Shown here piece after piece: positions 14,458 through 22,719 of a stretch of 64,000 nt of DNA (the first letter of the stretch is position 1; the number at the start of each line of letters is the position of its first letter). A model generated the notes under the pieces. That model saw only the letters and a list, made by a program, of their open reading frames with translations. It was not told the origin of the DNA and searched no databases. The DNA is from Fermentibacter danicus. Lineage in GTDB: Bacteria > Fermentibacterota > Fermentibacteria > Fermentibacterales > Fermentibacteraceae. The stretch spans positions 20,786 to 84,785 of the forward strand of contig LKHB01000057.1 of NCBI GenBank assembly GCA_001618615.1, read 5' to 3'. The translations under genes and the position numbers were made by a program.

Positions 14458-16461
14458 TCAGTTCACGGAGAGGACCGTGAACTCGATTCTCCTGTTCTGG
14501 GCCTTGTTGGCCGAGGAGGTGTTGGGCACCACGGGAGCGGTCTCGCCGTATCCGATGGTGGACAGTCTTCTCGCCGACACGCCGTGATTCACCAGGTAGG
14601 TGAACACGGACTGGGCCCTCTGCTCGCTGAGAGTCTGGTTGAAGGACTCGCTGCCGTCGGAGTCGGTGTGACCGGCGATCCTGACGGTGGCGTCCGGGTT
14701 GTCCAGAAGAGTCTCGACCACGCCGTCGAGGACGCCGTAGGACTCCGGCTTGAGCGTCGCGCTGCCGACATCGAAGTAGATGTTGTTGAAGCTGAGAACC
14801 TGGCCCTCGACCAGTGCGGGCCTGAGTTCGAGGTTGACAACTACCGTCTGGTCCGCCGGGATGACCACGGGCTGGGACCTGGGCAGATAGTCCGGGGCCT
14901 CGGCCTTGATGGTCCAGGTGCCGGACGGAACCTGGAGCTGATAGACGCCGTCGGCGCCGGAGGAGACGGAGATGGCCTCAGGAGCGTCGGTCACGGAGAC
15001 GGTGGCGACCAGAGGCGCGCCATCCTCGCTGGAGGTGACGGTACCCGTGACGATCCCGCCCGCGGGCGTCGGGATGAGGGCGAAGTCCTTCACGACCGAC
15101 TGACCGGCATCGATGATGACGGTGGCCGAACCGGGGATGTAGCCCTCGGACCTGACGGCGATGGCCGTGCTGCCGCCGGGGACCATGACGGAGTAGAAGC
15201 CGGAGGTTTCGTCGGTGAATACGGACGGCATAGTGGTGCCTGGGAAGAAGACCTCAGCCGCGACCGGCTTCCCGTCGACCGAGCTGGTGACCATTCCCGA
15301 AATCCTGCCCTGGGTGGGAGGAGTGGCCTCGTGGATCAGGTCGCTCGAGAAGGCAATGTCGAAGCCGATGCCCCAGTCGTTGGCGGAGCCGAACGGCATG
15401 GGCGCGAGTTCCATGCGCTGCTCGTCGGTGACGGGCCCGGTCTGATAGAGCCCGTGTCCGAGATCGCTGAACTCACCGAAGAAGTCTGTCATGCCGAGAT
15501 CGAACGTGACGTCGACCAGGGCGCCGCTCGAGGTGACGAAGCGGATTCCGGGAGTGAGGTAGGCCGTGCTGTTCTGTCCCTCCCTGTCCAGGCATTCCTG
15601 CAGGGAGTACTCGAGGAAGAGCACCGCAAACTTGGTGGGGAACTCGATGGCGGCTCCCGCCTCGAGGACGTTGTCCTCGACGACGAGGTTGACATCGGTG
15701 GAGTCGCTGAAGGTATAGCCGCCGGGGCCCATCTGAACCCGGAAGTCGGTGAAGTTGAAGTTCTGCTTGTAGTGCGCCCATCCGGCGTTGGCATGGAGCC
15801 TGATCCGGCTGCTGGGCCAGACATCGGCCATGTCGAAGGAGAGCAGGCCGCCGACACCGTAGGAGGTGTGACCCGTGGAGATGGTGGGCCTCCTGATGTC
15901 ATACATGGGCATGCCGTCGAACCAGAGACCGCAGTAGTCCTCGGAGGTCACAGTCTCGTTCTTGGAGGGGGCGAATCCCCACCAGTTCTGCAGGCCGAGC
16001 CACAGGAGGTTGTTGGACGGAGTAGGAGTGAAGCCGAGCTTCATTCCGACCCTGACGTCTCCGAGGCCGTCTACGCCGTCCCAGCGGCCCGCGATCATCC
16101 CGCGGGGCTGGACGAGGTCGCGCTCGTAGTAGTTGGCGACATAGGAGAGGCGCGCACCGAGTTCCATGAAGTCGGTCAGGCCGTAGCCTACTGCGAAGTA
16201 GCCGTCGCCGTAGTGTTCCTTGTCGCTGACGGCGATGGTATCATGGTACACCGGGCCGAAACTGTGGAACTCCAGGGCTTCGATTTCGTTCGTGCTGGCC
16301 CAGTAGCGGCCCATCAGCCCGAACATGATCTCACCAATGCCGACCGGGCGGGCATCTACTACTCTATTGACCCCGCGAAAGCCCATCAGTGACGGCAATG
16401 CAACCGCCATCTGAGCGGACAGCAACAGGATCAAACCAGCAAAAACCAGCGATCGTCTCAA
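14458..16461 (-). CDS. OmpA-family outer-membrane barrel with two carboxypeptidase-like repeats
   Basis: 667 residues. Signal peptide (LVFAGLILLLSAQMAVA), then an outer-membrane beta-barrel of about 360 residues, two carboxypeptidase-regulatory-like sandwiches (about 395-465 and 480-550, each with a G.V.... GKP/GAPL... G.Y.v.VPSG pattern), and a C-terminal OmpA peptidoglycan-binding domain (about 555-667) with IYFDVGSATLKPES, GHTDSDGSESFNQTLSEQRA and NRRIEF. It likely ties the outer membrane to the cell wall. The start is a TTG with GGAGGG 4 nt upstream. After the stop the same frame stays open for 56 more codons. Confidence 0.9.
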   Translation of the reverse strand: MRRSLVFAGLILLLSAQMAVALPSLMGFRGVNRVVDARPVGIGEIMFGLMGRYWASTNEIEALEFHSFGPVYHDTIAVSDKEHYGDGYFAVGYGLTDFMELGARLSYVANYYERDLVQPRGMIAGRWDGVDGLGDVRVGMKLGFTPTPSNNLLWLGLQNWWGFAPSKNETVTSEDYCGLWFDGMPMYDIRRPTISTGHTSYGVGGLLSFDMADVWPSSRIRLHANAGWAHYKQNFNFTDFRVQMGPGGYTFSDSTDVNLVVEDNVLEAGAAIEFPTKFAVLFLEYSLQECLDREGQNSTAYLTPGIRFVTSSGALVDVTFDLGMTDFFGEFSDLGHGLYQTGPVTDEQRMELAPMPFGSANDWGIGFDIAFSSDLIHEATPPTQGRISGMVTSSVDGKPVAAEVFFPGTTMPSVFTDETSGFYSVMVPGGSTAIAVRSEGYIPGSATVIIDAGQSVVKDFALIPTPAGGIVTGTVTSSEDGAPLVATVSVTDAPEAISVSSGADGVYQLQVPSGTWTIKAEAPDYLPRSQPVVIPADQTVVVNLELRPALVEGQVLSFNNIYFDVGSATLKPESYGVLDGVVETLLDNPDATVRIAGHTDSDGSESFNQTLSEQRAQSVFTYLVNHGVSARRLSTIGYGETAPVVPNTSSANKAQNRRIEFTVLSVN

Positions 16462-16857
16462 TTGACCCTCCTTTTCCGGGTAAGACGCACTTGCGTATAT
16501 AAAGAACGCAAACGGCCGGCTTTGTCAATACTTTCGGGTGCTGAAAAGGATGTTAATTGCCTGTCAATAGTATAATTGAATGTGGTCTGTACTGTCCAGG
16601 GAGAGGACTTCCGGCTGCGACTCCATCGGGCAGCCGATGGACTGTCCCGGGAGGAATGGGTGCGGACCGCCGTAACGGTTCCGTTGAGGCAACAGCATCG
16701 GGCGTGGAGGAGAGTCTGTCGAACCTGGAGGATCAATGACGTTCCAGGGGCTCCGGATCGTCCTTCGAGAAGGTCCGGCCGCTTCCGGCCGAAGGCCCGG
16801 TGGATCACGGATTCGGAGTGATCGCGTCAGGTGTCGTGTGAAGCATCGGAGGTCCGA
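16462..16857. other. intergenic region between divergent envelope genes
   Basis: About 400 bp without a supported gene. The AT-rich half (16485-16580) carries two minus-strand TTGACA boxes (16528-16523 and 16567-16562), a plus-strand TATAAT (16571-16576), the inverted repeat TTGCGT-N9-ACGCAA (16491-16511) and TCAAT-N6-ATTGA (16564-16579). The rest (16590-16850) shows no motif I can name. Confidence 0.5.
16496..16528 (-). promoter_or_regulatory. candidate promoter and operator of the OmpA-family gene
   Basis: Minus-strand TTGACA at 16528-16523 with an AT-rich TTTATATA stretch at 16503-16496. The best -10 hexamers give a spacer of 18-21 bp, so the match is imperfect. The inverted repeat TTGCGT/ACGCAA brackets the -10 region, so repressor control is possible. 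Confidence 0.35.
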
Positions 16858-17820
16858 ATGAAAATCGATCCTGCCTCTTTCCGGAGAATCATCTCCGGTT
16901 TCCCCGTTGTTCCCGTGATTTTCGTCCTTTTCCTGTTCGTTGCTCCGGCTTCGGCCTGGGATCCCCTCTACTACCAGAATCTCGCTTCCGTACTGCAGTC
17001 GATGCACAGCGACGGCGACGTGGCTCTGGGGTTCTTCAGCTCCAGCAGCCGGTGGGTGGCGGACTCGACCGGGAAACAGATCGAGCACGATCTACCGACC
17101 GCCCTCTCGGTGATCCGAGTGCTGGCGACGGGAAGGTACGGCATCACGAACAGCCATACCGTGAGCATCCTCATCCCGGCCTTCATCCAGGTCTCCGGCG
17201 CGGCGGACACTTCCGGCGCCGGCATCGCTGACCCGTGGATCACTCTCGACGGATGGATAGAACGCGATCCGATGCTCATCGGAAGGCTCGGTCTGCGGAT
17301 ACCGCTCAAGGGCTATCTCGAATCCGGCGAATACTCGGAGAGCGATCGCCATCTCGCCATCGACGGAGCGCTGACGGTCGAAACCCCACTCTCCGGACCG
17401 GGCGTGCTCCTCCGGGCTACGGGCGGGCTGAGGTACAGCATGTCTGCATGGTCCGCCTATCCCCCCTTCCCCAAGGACTCCTGCGAGACCCGACCGCCCA
17501 TCGAGTTCCGGACCACCGACTTCCTCGTCCTCAAGGCCAACCCGGAACTCGACGTGCGCATAGGCGGGGAATTCGCCACCCGCGGCGACATCAAGTGCAA
17601 TTTCGGCGAAGGGGAAGGATGGGAAACCGCCGAGAACACTTCGACCACGACATTGGATCTCAGGGCGGGTTTCGACCTCGGCGGCGCGTCATCCTCCTTC
17701 ACGGGCGACATCTACTACAGGCTGTCCGGCGCGAACGCCTTCAAGGAGTGGGGCATAGCCGTGACCGGCCTCGGGCTGGACTTTACCAGTCTCTTCGGCC
17801 TCGGGGGCTCTGGCCGGTGA
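16858..17820 (+). CDS. putative outer-membrane beta-barrel protein
   Basis: 320 residues of unknown function. An N-terminal hydrophobic signal (VVPVIFVLFLFVAPASA) is followed by alternating strands with frequent aromatic and small residues, such as VALGFFSSSSRW, GRLGLRIPLKGYL and GLRYSMSAW, ending in LDFTSLFGLGGSGR. This is the pattern of FCB outer-membrane barrels (transporter/MetA-pathway type). ATG 16858 is preceded by GGAGGTCCGA; a GTG upstream at 16831 lacks a site. Its stop overlaps the following GTG start by 4 bp, so the two form an operon. Confidence 0.6.
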   Translation: MKIDPASFRRIISGFPVVPVIFVLFLFVAPASAWDPLYYQNLASVLQSMHSDGDVALGFFSSSSRWVADSTGKQIEHDLPTALSVIRVLATGRYGITNSHTVSILIPAFIQVSGAADTSGAGIADPWITLDGWIERDPMLIGRLGLRIPLKGYLESGEYSESDRHLAIDGALTVETPLSGPGVLLRATGGLRYSMSAWSAYPPFPKDSCETRPPIEFRTTDFLVLKANPELDVRIGGEFATRGDIKCNFGEGEGWETAENTSTTTLDLRAGFDLGGASSSFTGDIYYRLSGANAFKEWGIAVTGLGLDFTSLFGLGGSGR

Positions 17821-18605
17821 AACGACTTATTCCCGCCGCCGCGCTGGTGCTGGGCTCCGTACTGCTGGTTCTGACCGCGATGCCCGGCAGCCCGGGCGTT
17901 CTCATGAGGAGGGCGGCCGGGACATATCTCGACGCTCTGGGGCGAGGGGTTCCCGCCGAGGCGCATTCCCTCCTGACCGACAGCCTGGCTGCACTGGTCT
18001 CGGAAGCCGGCCTCTCGAGGATGGAGACCACGCCCTCGGGCTCCGACCCGGCCCTCGGCGGGCTGGGCCGTCAGGAGGCGAGGGGATGGCCGCTTGAAGC
18101 GAGGGGGGAGGAGGGGGGTGCAAGGATCCTCTGGCTGCGGCAGGACGGTGACCGCGGGTGGAGAATCGCCGGGGATACGGAGCTGGACGCCCTCATGGGC
18201 TCGGCCTCGGTCATCTGCCGGGACTACGCTCTCTCCGTCGTCATCCCGGCCGCCGTGTCGGGAACGGATCCGTCGAGCATGTCATGCCCCTTCTCCGGGC
18301 AGCCCTACTCGCTGGCCGGTGAGAGGCTGGTCTGTCCGGCCCGCCATCTGGGCGAGGGCCTGGACATCCGGGGAGACGAATGCGGTTCGCGGCGTGCGGA
18401 GGCGGCCGCTGCCGTCATGTCCTGGATGGGAGAGGGGCACGGCTTTCCCGGGAGCTTCGAGGAGATCTGGGAGGGGAGCGGAGGCGCCATCGGCCTCCGG
18501 GGGGGTTACAGGTGCCCCGTAAACGGCTATTCCTACTACACGCTGGTCGACTCGGGCGTATGGTGCCCCTTCCACGGCATGCTGACGCCTGTCGGCCCGC
18601 AATGA
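17817..18605 (+). CDS. membrane-anchored protein with two CPxxG...CPxH pairs
   Basis: 262 residues, family not recognised. One N-terminal hydrophobic segment (LIPAAALVLGSVLLVLTAM) could be a signal anchor. The C-terminal half has two similar cysteine units: CPFSGQPYSLAGERLVCPAR and CPVNGYSYYTLVDSGVWCPF, each with CP-x2-G-x2-Y then CP and His 10-13 residues later, suggesting two small metal-binding or disulfide knuckles outside the membrane. The GTG start overlaps the upstream stop (GTGA). It likely acts with the preceding barrel in the envelope. Confidence 0.6.
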   Translation: MKRLIPAAALVLGSVLLVLTAMPGSPGVLMRRAAGTYLDALGRGVPAEAHSLLTDSLAALVSEAGLSRMETTPSGSDPALGGLGRQEARGWPLEARGEEGGARILWLRQDGDRGWRIAGDTELDALMGSASVICRDYALSVVIPAAVSGTDPSSMSCPFSGQPYSLAGERLVCPARHLGEGLDIRGDECGSRRAEAAAAVMSWMGEGHGFPGSFEEIWEGSGGAIGLRGGYRCPVNGYSYYTLVDSGVWCPFHGMLTPVGPQ

Positions 18606-18647
18606 CAGAGACTCTGAAGAGGGAGAATTCCTGACGGTAAGGAGAGC

Positions 18648-19841
18648 ATGAACCCCATCGAAAGGCTCATATCCGACCGGGACACATTCGTAGACTTCTG
18701 CAGAGGCCTTGCGGACGAGCCCGTGATCGCCATCGACACCGAGTTCCACAGCGAGCGGAGATTCTGGCCCGAACTCTTCCTGGTCCAGATCGCCGACAGG
18801 AGCGGCCCCTGGGCCATCGATCCCCTCTCGGTAGGCGATCTGGCCCCTCTGGAACCCGTCCTGGCCGATCCTTCGATCACGAAGGTGATGCATTCCGCCA
18901 GGAACGATATCGCCGTCCTGATGCGGACCCTTCCGGGGGGAATCCTCGAGAACGTCTTCGACACCCAGATCGCTGCGGCCTTTCTGGGGTACGGCGAACA
19001 GTGCAGCCTTCACAACCTGCTTCTGGATGCCTGCGGGATCAAGTCGAAGAAGGCCTTCTGCCTGAGCGACTGGTCCCGGCGCCCTCTGGCCGGGGAGCAG
19101 CTCGACTACGCGCTGGACGACGTGCGCTATCTGCTGGATCTCCATGCCAGGCTGGACGCCGACCTGAAAAGGAAGAAGAGGACGGACTGGTACAGGCACG
19201 AGGCCCTGGATCTCGTCCGGCCCGAGAGCTACGAGGTGTCGCTCCCCGACCTCTTCCGCAGGGCCAGATCCACGGGAAAGATCAAGAAATCCAATCTCCC
19301 CGTCCTGTGGCGCCTCATAGGGTGGAGGGAGACGAGGGCCCGCGGCCTGGACAGGCCCAGGCAGCACGTAGCCCCCGATTCCCTGCTCGCCAGGCTTGCA
19401 GTCATGTCACCGACATGCCGGGATTCCCTGGAGCGTCTGAGGGGCCTTCCCTCGGGCTTCGCGGGCAAGTGGGGCGAGGAAGTCCTGGAAGTAGTGAGGA
19501 ACGCCCTCTCCGATCCTCCCGGGGATGTTCCCGAGATCAGAGTCCAGCGATCCGACGGCGCCGCCTCGGCAAGGGCGGACATCCTGAGGATCTATGCGAA
19601 GCAAAAGGCCGGGAGGCTCGGGATCGCAACCTCCCTGCTGATGCCCCGCGAGCTGCTGGACAGGCTGGCGTCCGCCCGCCCCGGCGAGAAGCCCGAAGAC
19701 ATCGTGTCGGGGGATCCCGACCTGTGCGGGTGGAGGCTCGAGGTTCTGGGCGGGGAGGTGTTCGATCTCCTGTCGGGCAAACTGGCTCTCGCGCTCAATC
19801 CGACCCGCTCAGGAGGGCTCAGGTTCGTGCGGAACGGATGA
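18648..19841 (+). CDS. rnd: ribonuclease D
   Basis: 397 residues, 3'-5' exoribonuclease of the DEDDy class that trims tRNA precursors. Exo I is DTEFHSE near residue 30, Exo II is ARNDIAVL near residue 85 (with the conserved Asp), and Exo III is YALDDVRYLLDL near residue 160, supplying the catalytic Tyr and Asp. The C-terminal half includes one HRDC-like helical region (PVLWRLIGWRETRARGLDRP, with the family's 'L..WR...A+..D.P' pattern). The start ATG 18648 follows GGTAAGGAGAGC. Length is typical. Confidence 0.92.
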   Translation: MNPIERLISDRDTFVDFCRGLADEPVIAIDTEFHSERRFWPELFLVQIADRSGPWAIDPLSVGDLAPLEPVLADPSITKVMHSARNDIAVLMRTLPGGILENVFDTQIAAAFLGYGEQCSLHNLLLDACGIKSKKAFCLSDWSRRPLAGEQLDYALDDVRYLLDLHARLDADLKRKKRTDWYRHEALDLVRPESYEVSLPDLFRRARSTGKIKKSNLPVLWRLIGWRETRARGLDRPRQHVAPDSLLARLAVMSPTCRDSLERLRGLPSGFAGKWGEEVLEVVRNALSDPPGDVPEIRVQRSDGAASARADILRIYAKQKAGRLGIATSLLMPRELLDRLASARPGEKPEDIVSGDPDLCGWRLEVLGGEVFDLLSGKLALALNPTRSGGLRFVRNG

Positions 19842-19885
19842 TGGAGCCCCGCTCCGTCCCAATCGACCACAGGAAAGGATACGGT

Positions 19886-21487
19886 ATGAAGAAGCCGATG
19901 CTTTTCATGGCGATGCTTCTGCTGGCCTCGACGGGCTGCAGCAGGCGCGTCGGGACGAACACCAGACTGGAGGGAGAGATCAAGAGGAAGGACCCGGAGA
20001 TCGCGGACAGGCTCGAGGATGCCGAGGAACTGCTGACAGCCGCGGGCAGGCCGGTGGATCCCCGCTCCCCCTGCGCCTCCTTCGCGCTCGCTTCCGGGAA
20101 GGATCTCCTGATCGAGGTTTCCAGCGACGACTTCGATCCGGTCATCGTGGCCTTCGATCGTGACGGTGGGATACTCGGCGTCAACGACGACTGGGACGGC
20201 TCCTTCGACTCGCATCTGGTTCTGGAGAACGTCCCGCGGGGGGCCAGGCTCCTCGTGTTCGCCATCGACGGTTCCAGAGGCGAGTACGAACTGCGCTCCG
20301 AGGAGGCCGATCAGGAGGATATCGCCGAGTTCGCCGCATGGACGGACCTCGCCTCCGGCGCCGTCGAGGGCGAGGTGATCGACGACAAGAACGACAAACT
20401 CCTGGAGGACATACTCGAGGATGGCCTCGACAGGCATTTCTATGATCCTGACTACAGATCGGCCAGGGTCCATCCCTTCGAGGTGACCCGGGAGCAGCTC
20501 GTGTCTCTCTTTCTGGAGTCGGACAGGTTCGACCCGATTCTCGCTCTAGTCGAGATCGACGGGGACGAGTACGTCTATGTCGCCCACAACGACGACTACT
20601 TCGGCAGCCTGTCCTCCAGGATCGACCAGGTGCTCGAGCCCGGCCGGTACGCCGCCGTGGTGATCCCGTACTCTTCAGGCGCCGATGGTCGCTATTCCCT
20701 TTCCTGCGAGTTCTACGACCTGGATTCTATGGAACCGGACATCATGGATGCCGGGGCGCCGGGGACCGAGGTTGCCGGCAGCGTGACTCTGGGAAGGGGA
20801 CTTGCCATGGGCGTCTGGCCCGGAATCTCGGTCGAGAGGCCCTACGACCTCATGATCACTGCTGCTACCCCCTGTGCCTTCTTCCGGTTCGAGATCGGGA
20901 GCGACGAGGCCGGGCCCTACGATATCCACGCCTCGTCGACCGACCTGGACGCCTACCTGTGCCTTCTTTCCGTCGAAGACGGCGGGGTCGGATACATCGC
21001 AAGCAACGACGACTACCGCGGGTCCGACGCAGGACTGACGAAGCTGCTGGCGCCCGGTGAATATGTCGCTCTCGTTACGAGCTATTCCGGCTCGGCGGAA
21101 GGGGAGGTCCGGTTCGGCTACTCGCCGTCCCGTTTCGAGCCGCAGCCCCTCCCTGAGGGCAGGGTGGTGCAGGCCAACGTGAGCTGGACGATGCCCGAAC
21201 TGTACTACAGCCTCGAGATCACGGCCGGAAGCGTCTACCTCGTCGGCGCCCGGAGCGACGAGATCGATCCCGTCATCGAGGTCCTCCTGCCGGACGGGAC
21301 GACTCTCAGAGACGACGACGGGGGCGGATATCCCAATGCTCTGCTGCGCCTGGATCCGATGCCGTTCCAGTCCGGCACGGCTCTCATCACGGTGAAGGAC
21401 TACTACAGCAGCTCGACCGGTCCGGTCAGGATCGAGGTCACGCGCGAGCGGAGAACCGAATCCGGGGTCTTCGCCCTGTACGACTGA
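19886..21487 (+). CDS. lipoprotein with four PPC-like repeats
   Basis: 533 residues. The signal MKKPMLFMAMLLLASTGC ends in a lipobox-like STGC, so it is probably a lipoprotein. Four repeats of about 110 residues follow, each with a [DE].[FIL]D[AP] strand, an acidic NDD/DDD turn, a PG(R/E)Y-type strand and an SG..G.. strand: DDFDPVIVAFDRDG, DRFDPILALVEIDG, TDLDAYLCLLSVEDG, DEIDPVIEVLLPDG. This is the bacterial pre-peptidase C-terminal (PPC) sandwich, usually appended to secreted proteases; here no enzyme domain is attached. ATG 19886 follows AGGAAAGG; the frame is open upstream through the rnd region in another phase. Confidence 0.7.
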   Translation: MKKPMLFMAMLLLASTGCSRRVGTNTRLEGEIKRKDPEIADRLEDAEELLTAAGRPVDPRSPCASFALASGKDLLIEVSSDDFDPVIVAFDRDGGILGVNDDWDGSFDSHLVLENVPRGARLLVFAIDGSRGEYELRSEEADQEDIAEFAAWTDLASGAVEGEVIDDKNDKLLEDILEDGLDRHFYDPDYRSARVHPFEVTREQLVSLFLESDRFDPILALVEIDGDEYVYVAHNDDYFGSLSSRIDQVLEPGRYAAVVIPYSSGADGRYSLSCEFYDLDSMEPDIMDAGAPGTEVAGSVTLGRGLAMGVWPGISVERPYDLMITAATPCAFFRFEIGSDEAGPYDIHASSTDLDAYLCLLSVEDGGVGYIASNDDYRGSDAGLTKLLAPGEYVALVTSYSGSAEGEVRFGYSPSRFEPQPLPEGRVVQANVSWTMPELYYSLEITAGSVYLVGARSDEIDPVIEVLLPDGTTLRDDDGGGYPNALLRLDPMPFQSGTALITVKDYYSSSTGPVRIEVTRERRTESGVFALYD

Positions 21488-21516
21488 AAACCGATCCGGT
21501 TGGAGGTTAGATATGA

Positions 21517-21542
21517 AAGGGGCGGCCAGGCGGCCGCCCCTT
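21517..21542. terminator. GC-rich bidirectional terminator hairpin
   Basis: AAGGGGCGGCC (21517-21527), loop AGGC, GGCCGCCCCTT (21532-21542), a perfect 11 bp stem followed by GTCAC. It lies between the convergent PPC lipoprotein gene and the end of the long minus-strand rho-to-propeller operon. Confidence 0.75.
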
Positions 21543-21584
21543 GTCACTACATGATTTCCGGCCGGGTCCGGTCCAGGACCGTCC

Positions 21585-22700
21585 CTATTCGAGCAGGTAC
21601 ACTCTGCTCCAGTTGTCGGGATTGGTGTCGAAAGCCAGGAATCCACCCTCCCCGACAGTGACCGACCAGTATTCGGTATCGCCCGGGTAGTCGACGGTAA
21701 CCGTCTCGACGAGACTGCCTTCGAGGTCGAAGACGTCGAAGATGACCTCGTTCACCCAGCCCCGCCTGACCCAGATCCTGTCGTCCGGAGTGACGATGAC
21801 GCCGCCTATGGACGACTTGAAGGGCCTGGGCTCCCAGGAGGCCATCTCCGGCGGCATTCCGGACGCGATCATCCTCTCCCTGACGAAGGCCTTTTCCTCG
21901 GCGATCTCCTCGTCGGTCTTCGGGACGGGGTCATACGGGCGTTCGATCGTCAGGAACAGGGTTCCGTCAGGCTCGTAGCCCCTTACGACGTATTCCTCCG
22001 GGGACATCGGGGCGAGGAAGACCCTGCCGTCCACGGTTGCATCGAAGAGGAACATGTCGCTCATGCTCCCAGCGATATCGGTCGGGTCGAACGGGGCCAT
22101 GGCCCGGTGATAGACTACCGACGGCTCGATGTCGGCGCCCTCCCATCGGGCCAGCACCATGCCCATGAACATCCCGTCATCGTTCTGCTCGAATTCGGGC
22201 TTCATCCCCACCATCGAAGCCGAGTCCACAGCCGTGATCTGAACGGGAACGGCCGGGAAGAACCCAGAGATCTCACCGATCAAGGCACCCGTGGAATCGA
22301 ATGTCTGTATCTTTGCGGCCATCGCGTCGGCGACCGCCAGGCTGCCGTCGCTCTCCCGGAAGGTAATAGCCGAAGGCATCAGGAACTCGCCGGGGCCGCT
22401 GCCCCGGCGTCCGATCGTCGCACGGTAGCCGCCATCGGAGCCGTAGATCTGGACGATGCACTTCTTCAGGTCCAGAACGGCGATCGAGCCGTCCGGGGTC
22501 CACTCGACCGCCGCGATCTGGCCGAACACGTAGTTGCTGTCGCCGATCTCAATACCAATGCTGTCCGTAACCGAAAGCGTCCTCCGGGGAACCCCCTCCG
22601 CCCAGTCCGGCACGAGGTTCCGTCCGCCGCGTCCGCCGCAGCCTGCGGCAAGGATCGCCGCCGAAACGGCCGCGGTGGATACTGCGATGAATCCTTTCAT
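21585..22700 (-). CDS. 6-bladed beta-propeller lipoprotein
   Basis: 371 residues. The signal ends in LAAGCGG, a lipobox (AAGC). The body has NHL/6-bladed-propeller features: IAAVEWTPDGSIAVLD, GRRGSGPGEFLMPSAI (the typical G+.G.GPGEF.PS motif), DSTGALIGEI and VTPDDRIWVRR. Such proteins are frequent in FCB bacteria and mostly of unknown function. The ATG at 22700 is preferred to the adjoining GTG (22703) given AGGAAGGA upstream. It lies 19 bp after the glutamine synthetase stop and is probably the last gene of that operon. Confidence 0.75.
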   Translation of the reverse strand: MKGFIAVSTAAVSAAILAAGCGGRGGRNLVPDWAEGVPRRTLSVTDSIGIEIGDSNYVFGQIAAVEWTPDGSIAVLDLKKCIVQIYGSDGGYRATIGRRGSGPGEFLMPSAITFRESDGSLAVADAMAAKIQTFDSTGALIGEISGFFPAVPVQITAVDSASMVGMKPEFEQNDDGMFMGMVLARWEGADIEPSVVYHRAMAPFDPTDIAGSMSDMFLFDATVDGRVFLAPMSPEEYVVRGYEPDGTLFLTIERPYDPVPKTDEEIAEEKAFVRERMIASGMPPEMASWEPRPFKSSIGGVIVTPDDRIWVRRGWVNEVIFDVFDLEGSLVETVTVDYPGDTEYWSVTVGEGGFLAFDTNPDNWSRVYLLE

Positions 22701-22719
22701 CACGGCTCCTTCCTGCCGC

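Noticed and set aside
16576..16821. Plus-strand 81-codon frame just after a TATAAT
   Set aside because: No ribosome site, Arg/Trp-rich shadow-like composition, and the start overlaps the -10 box region.
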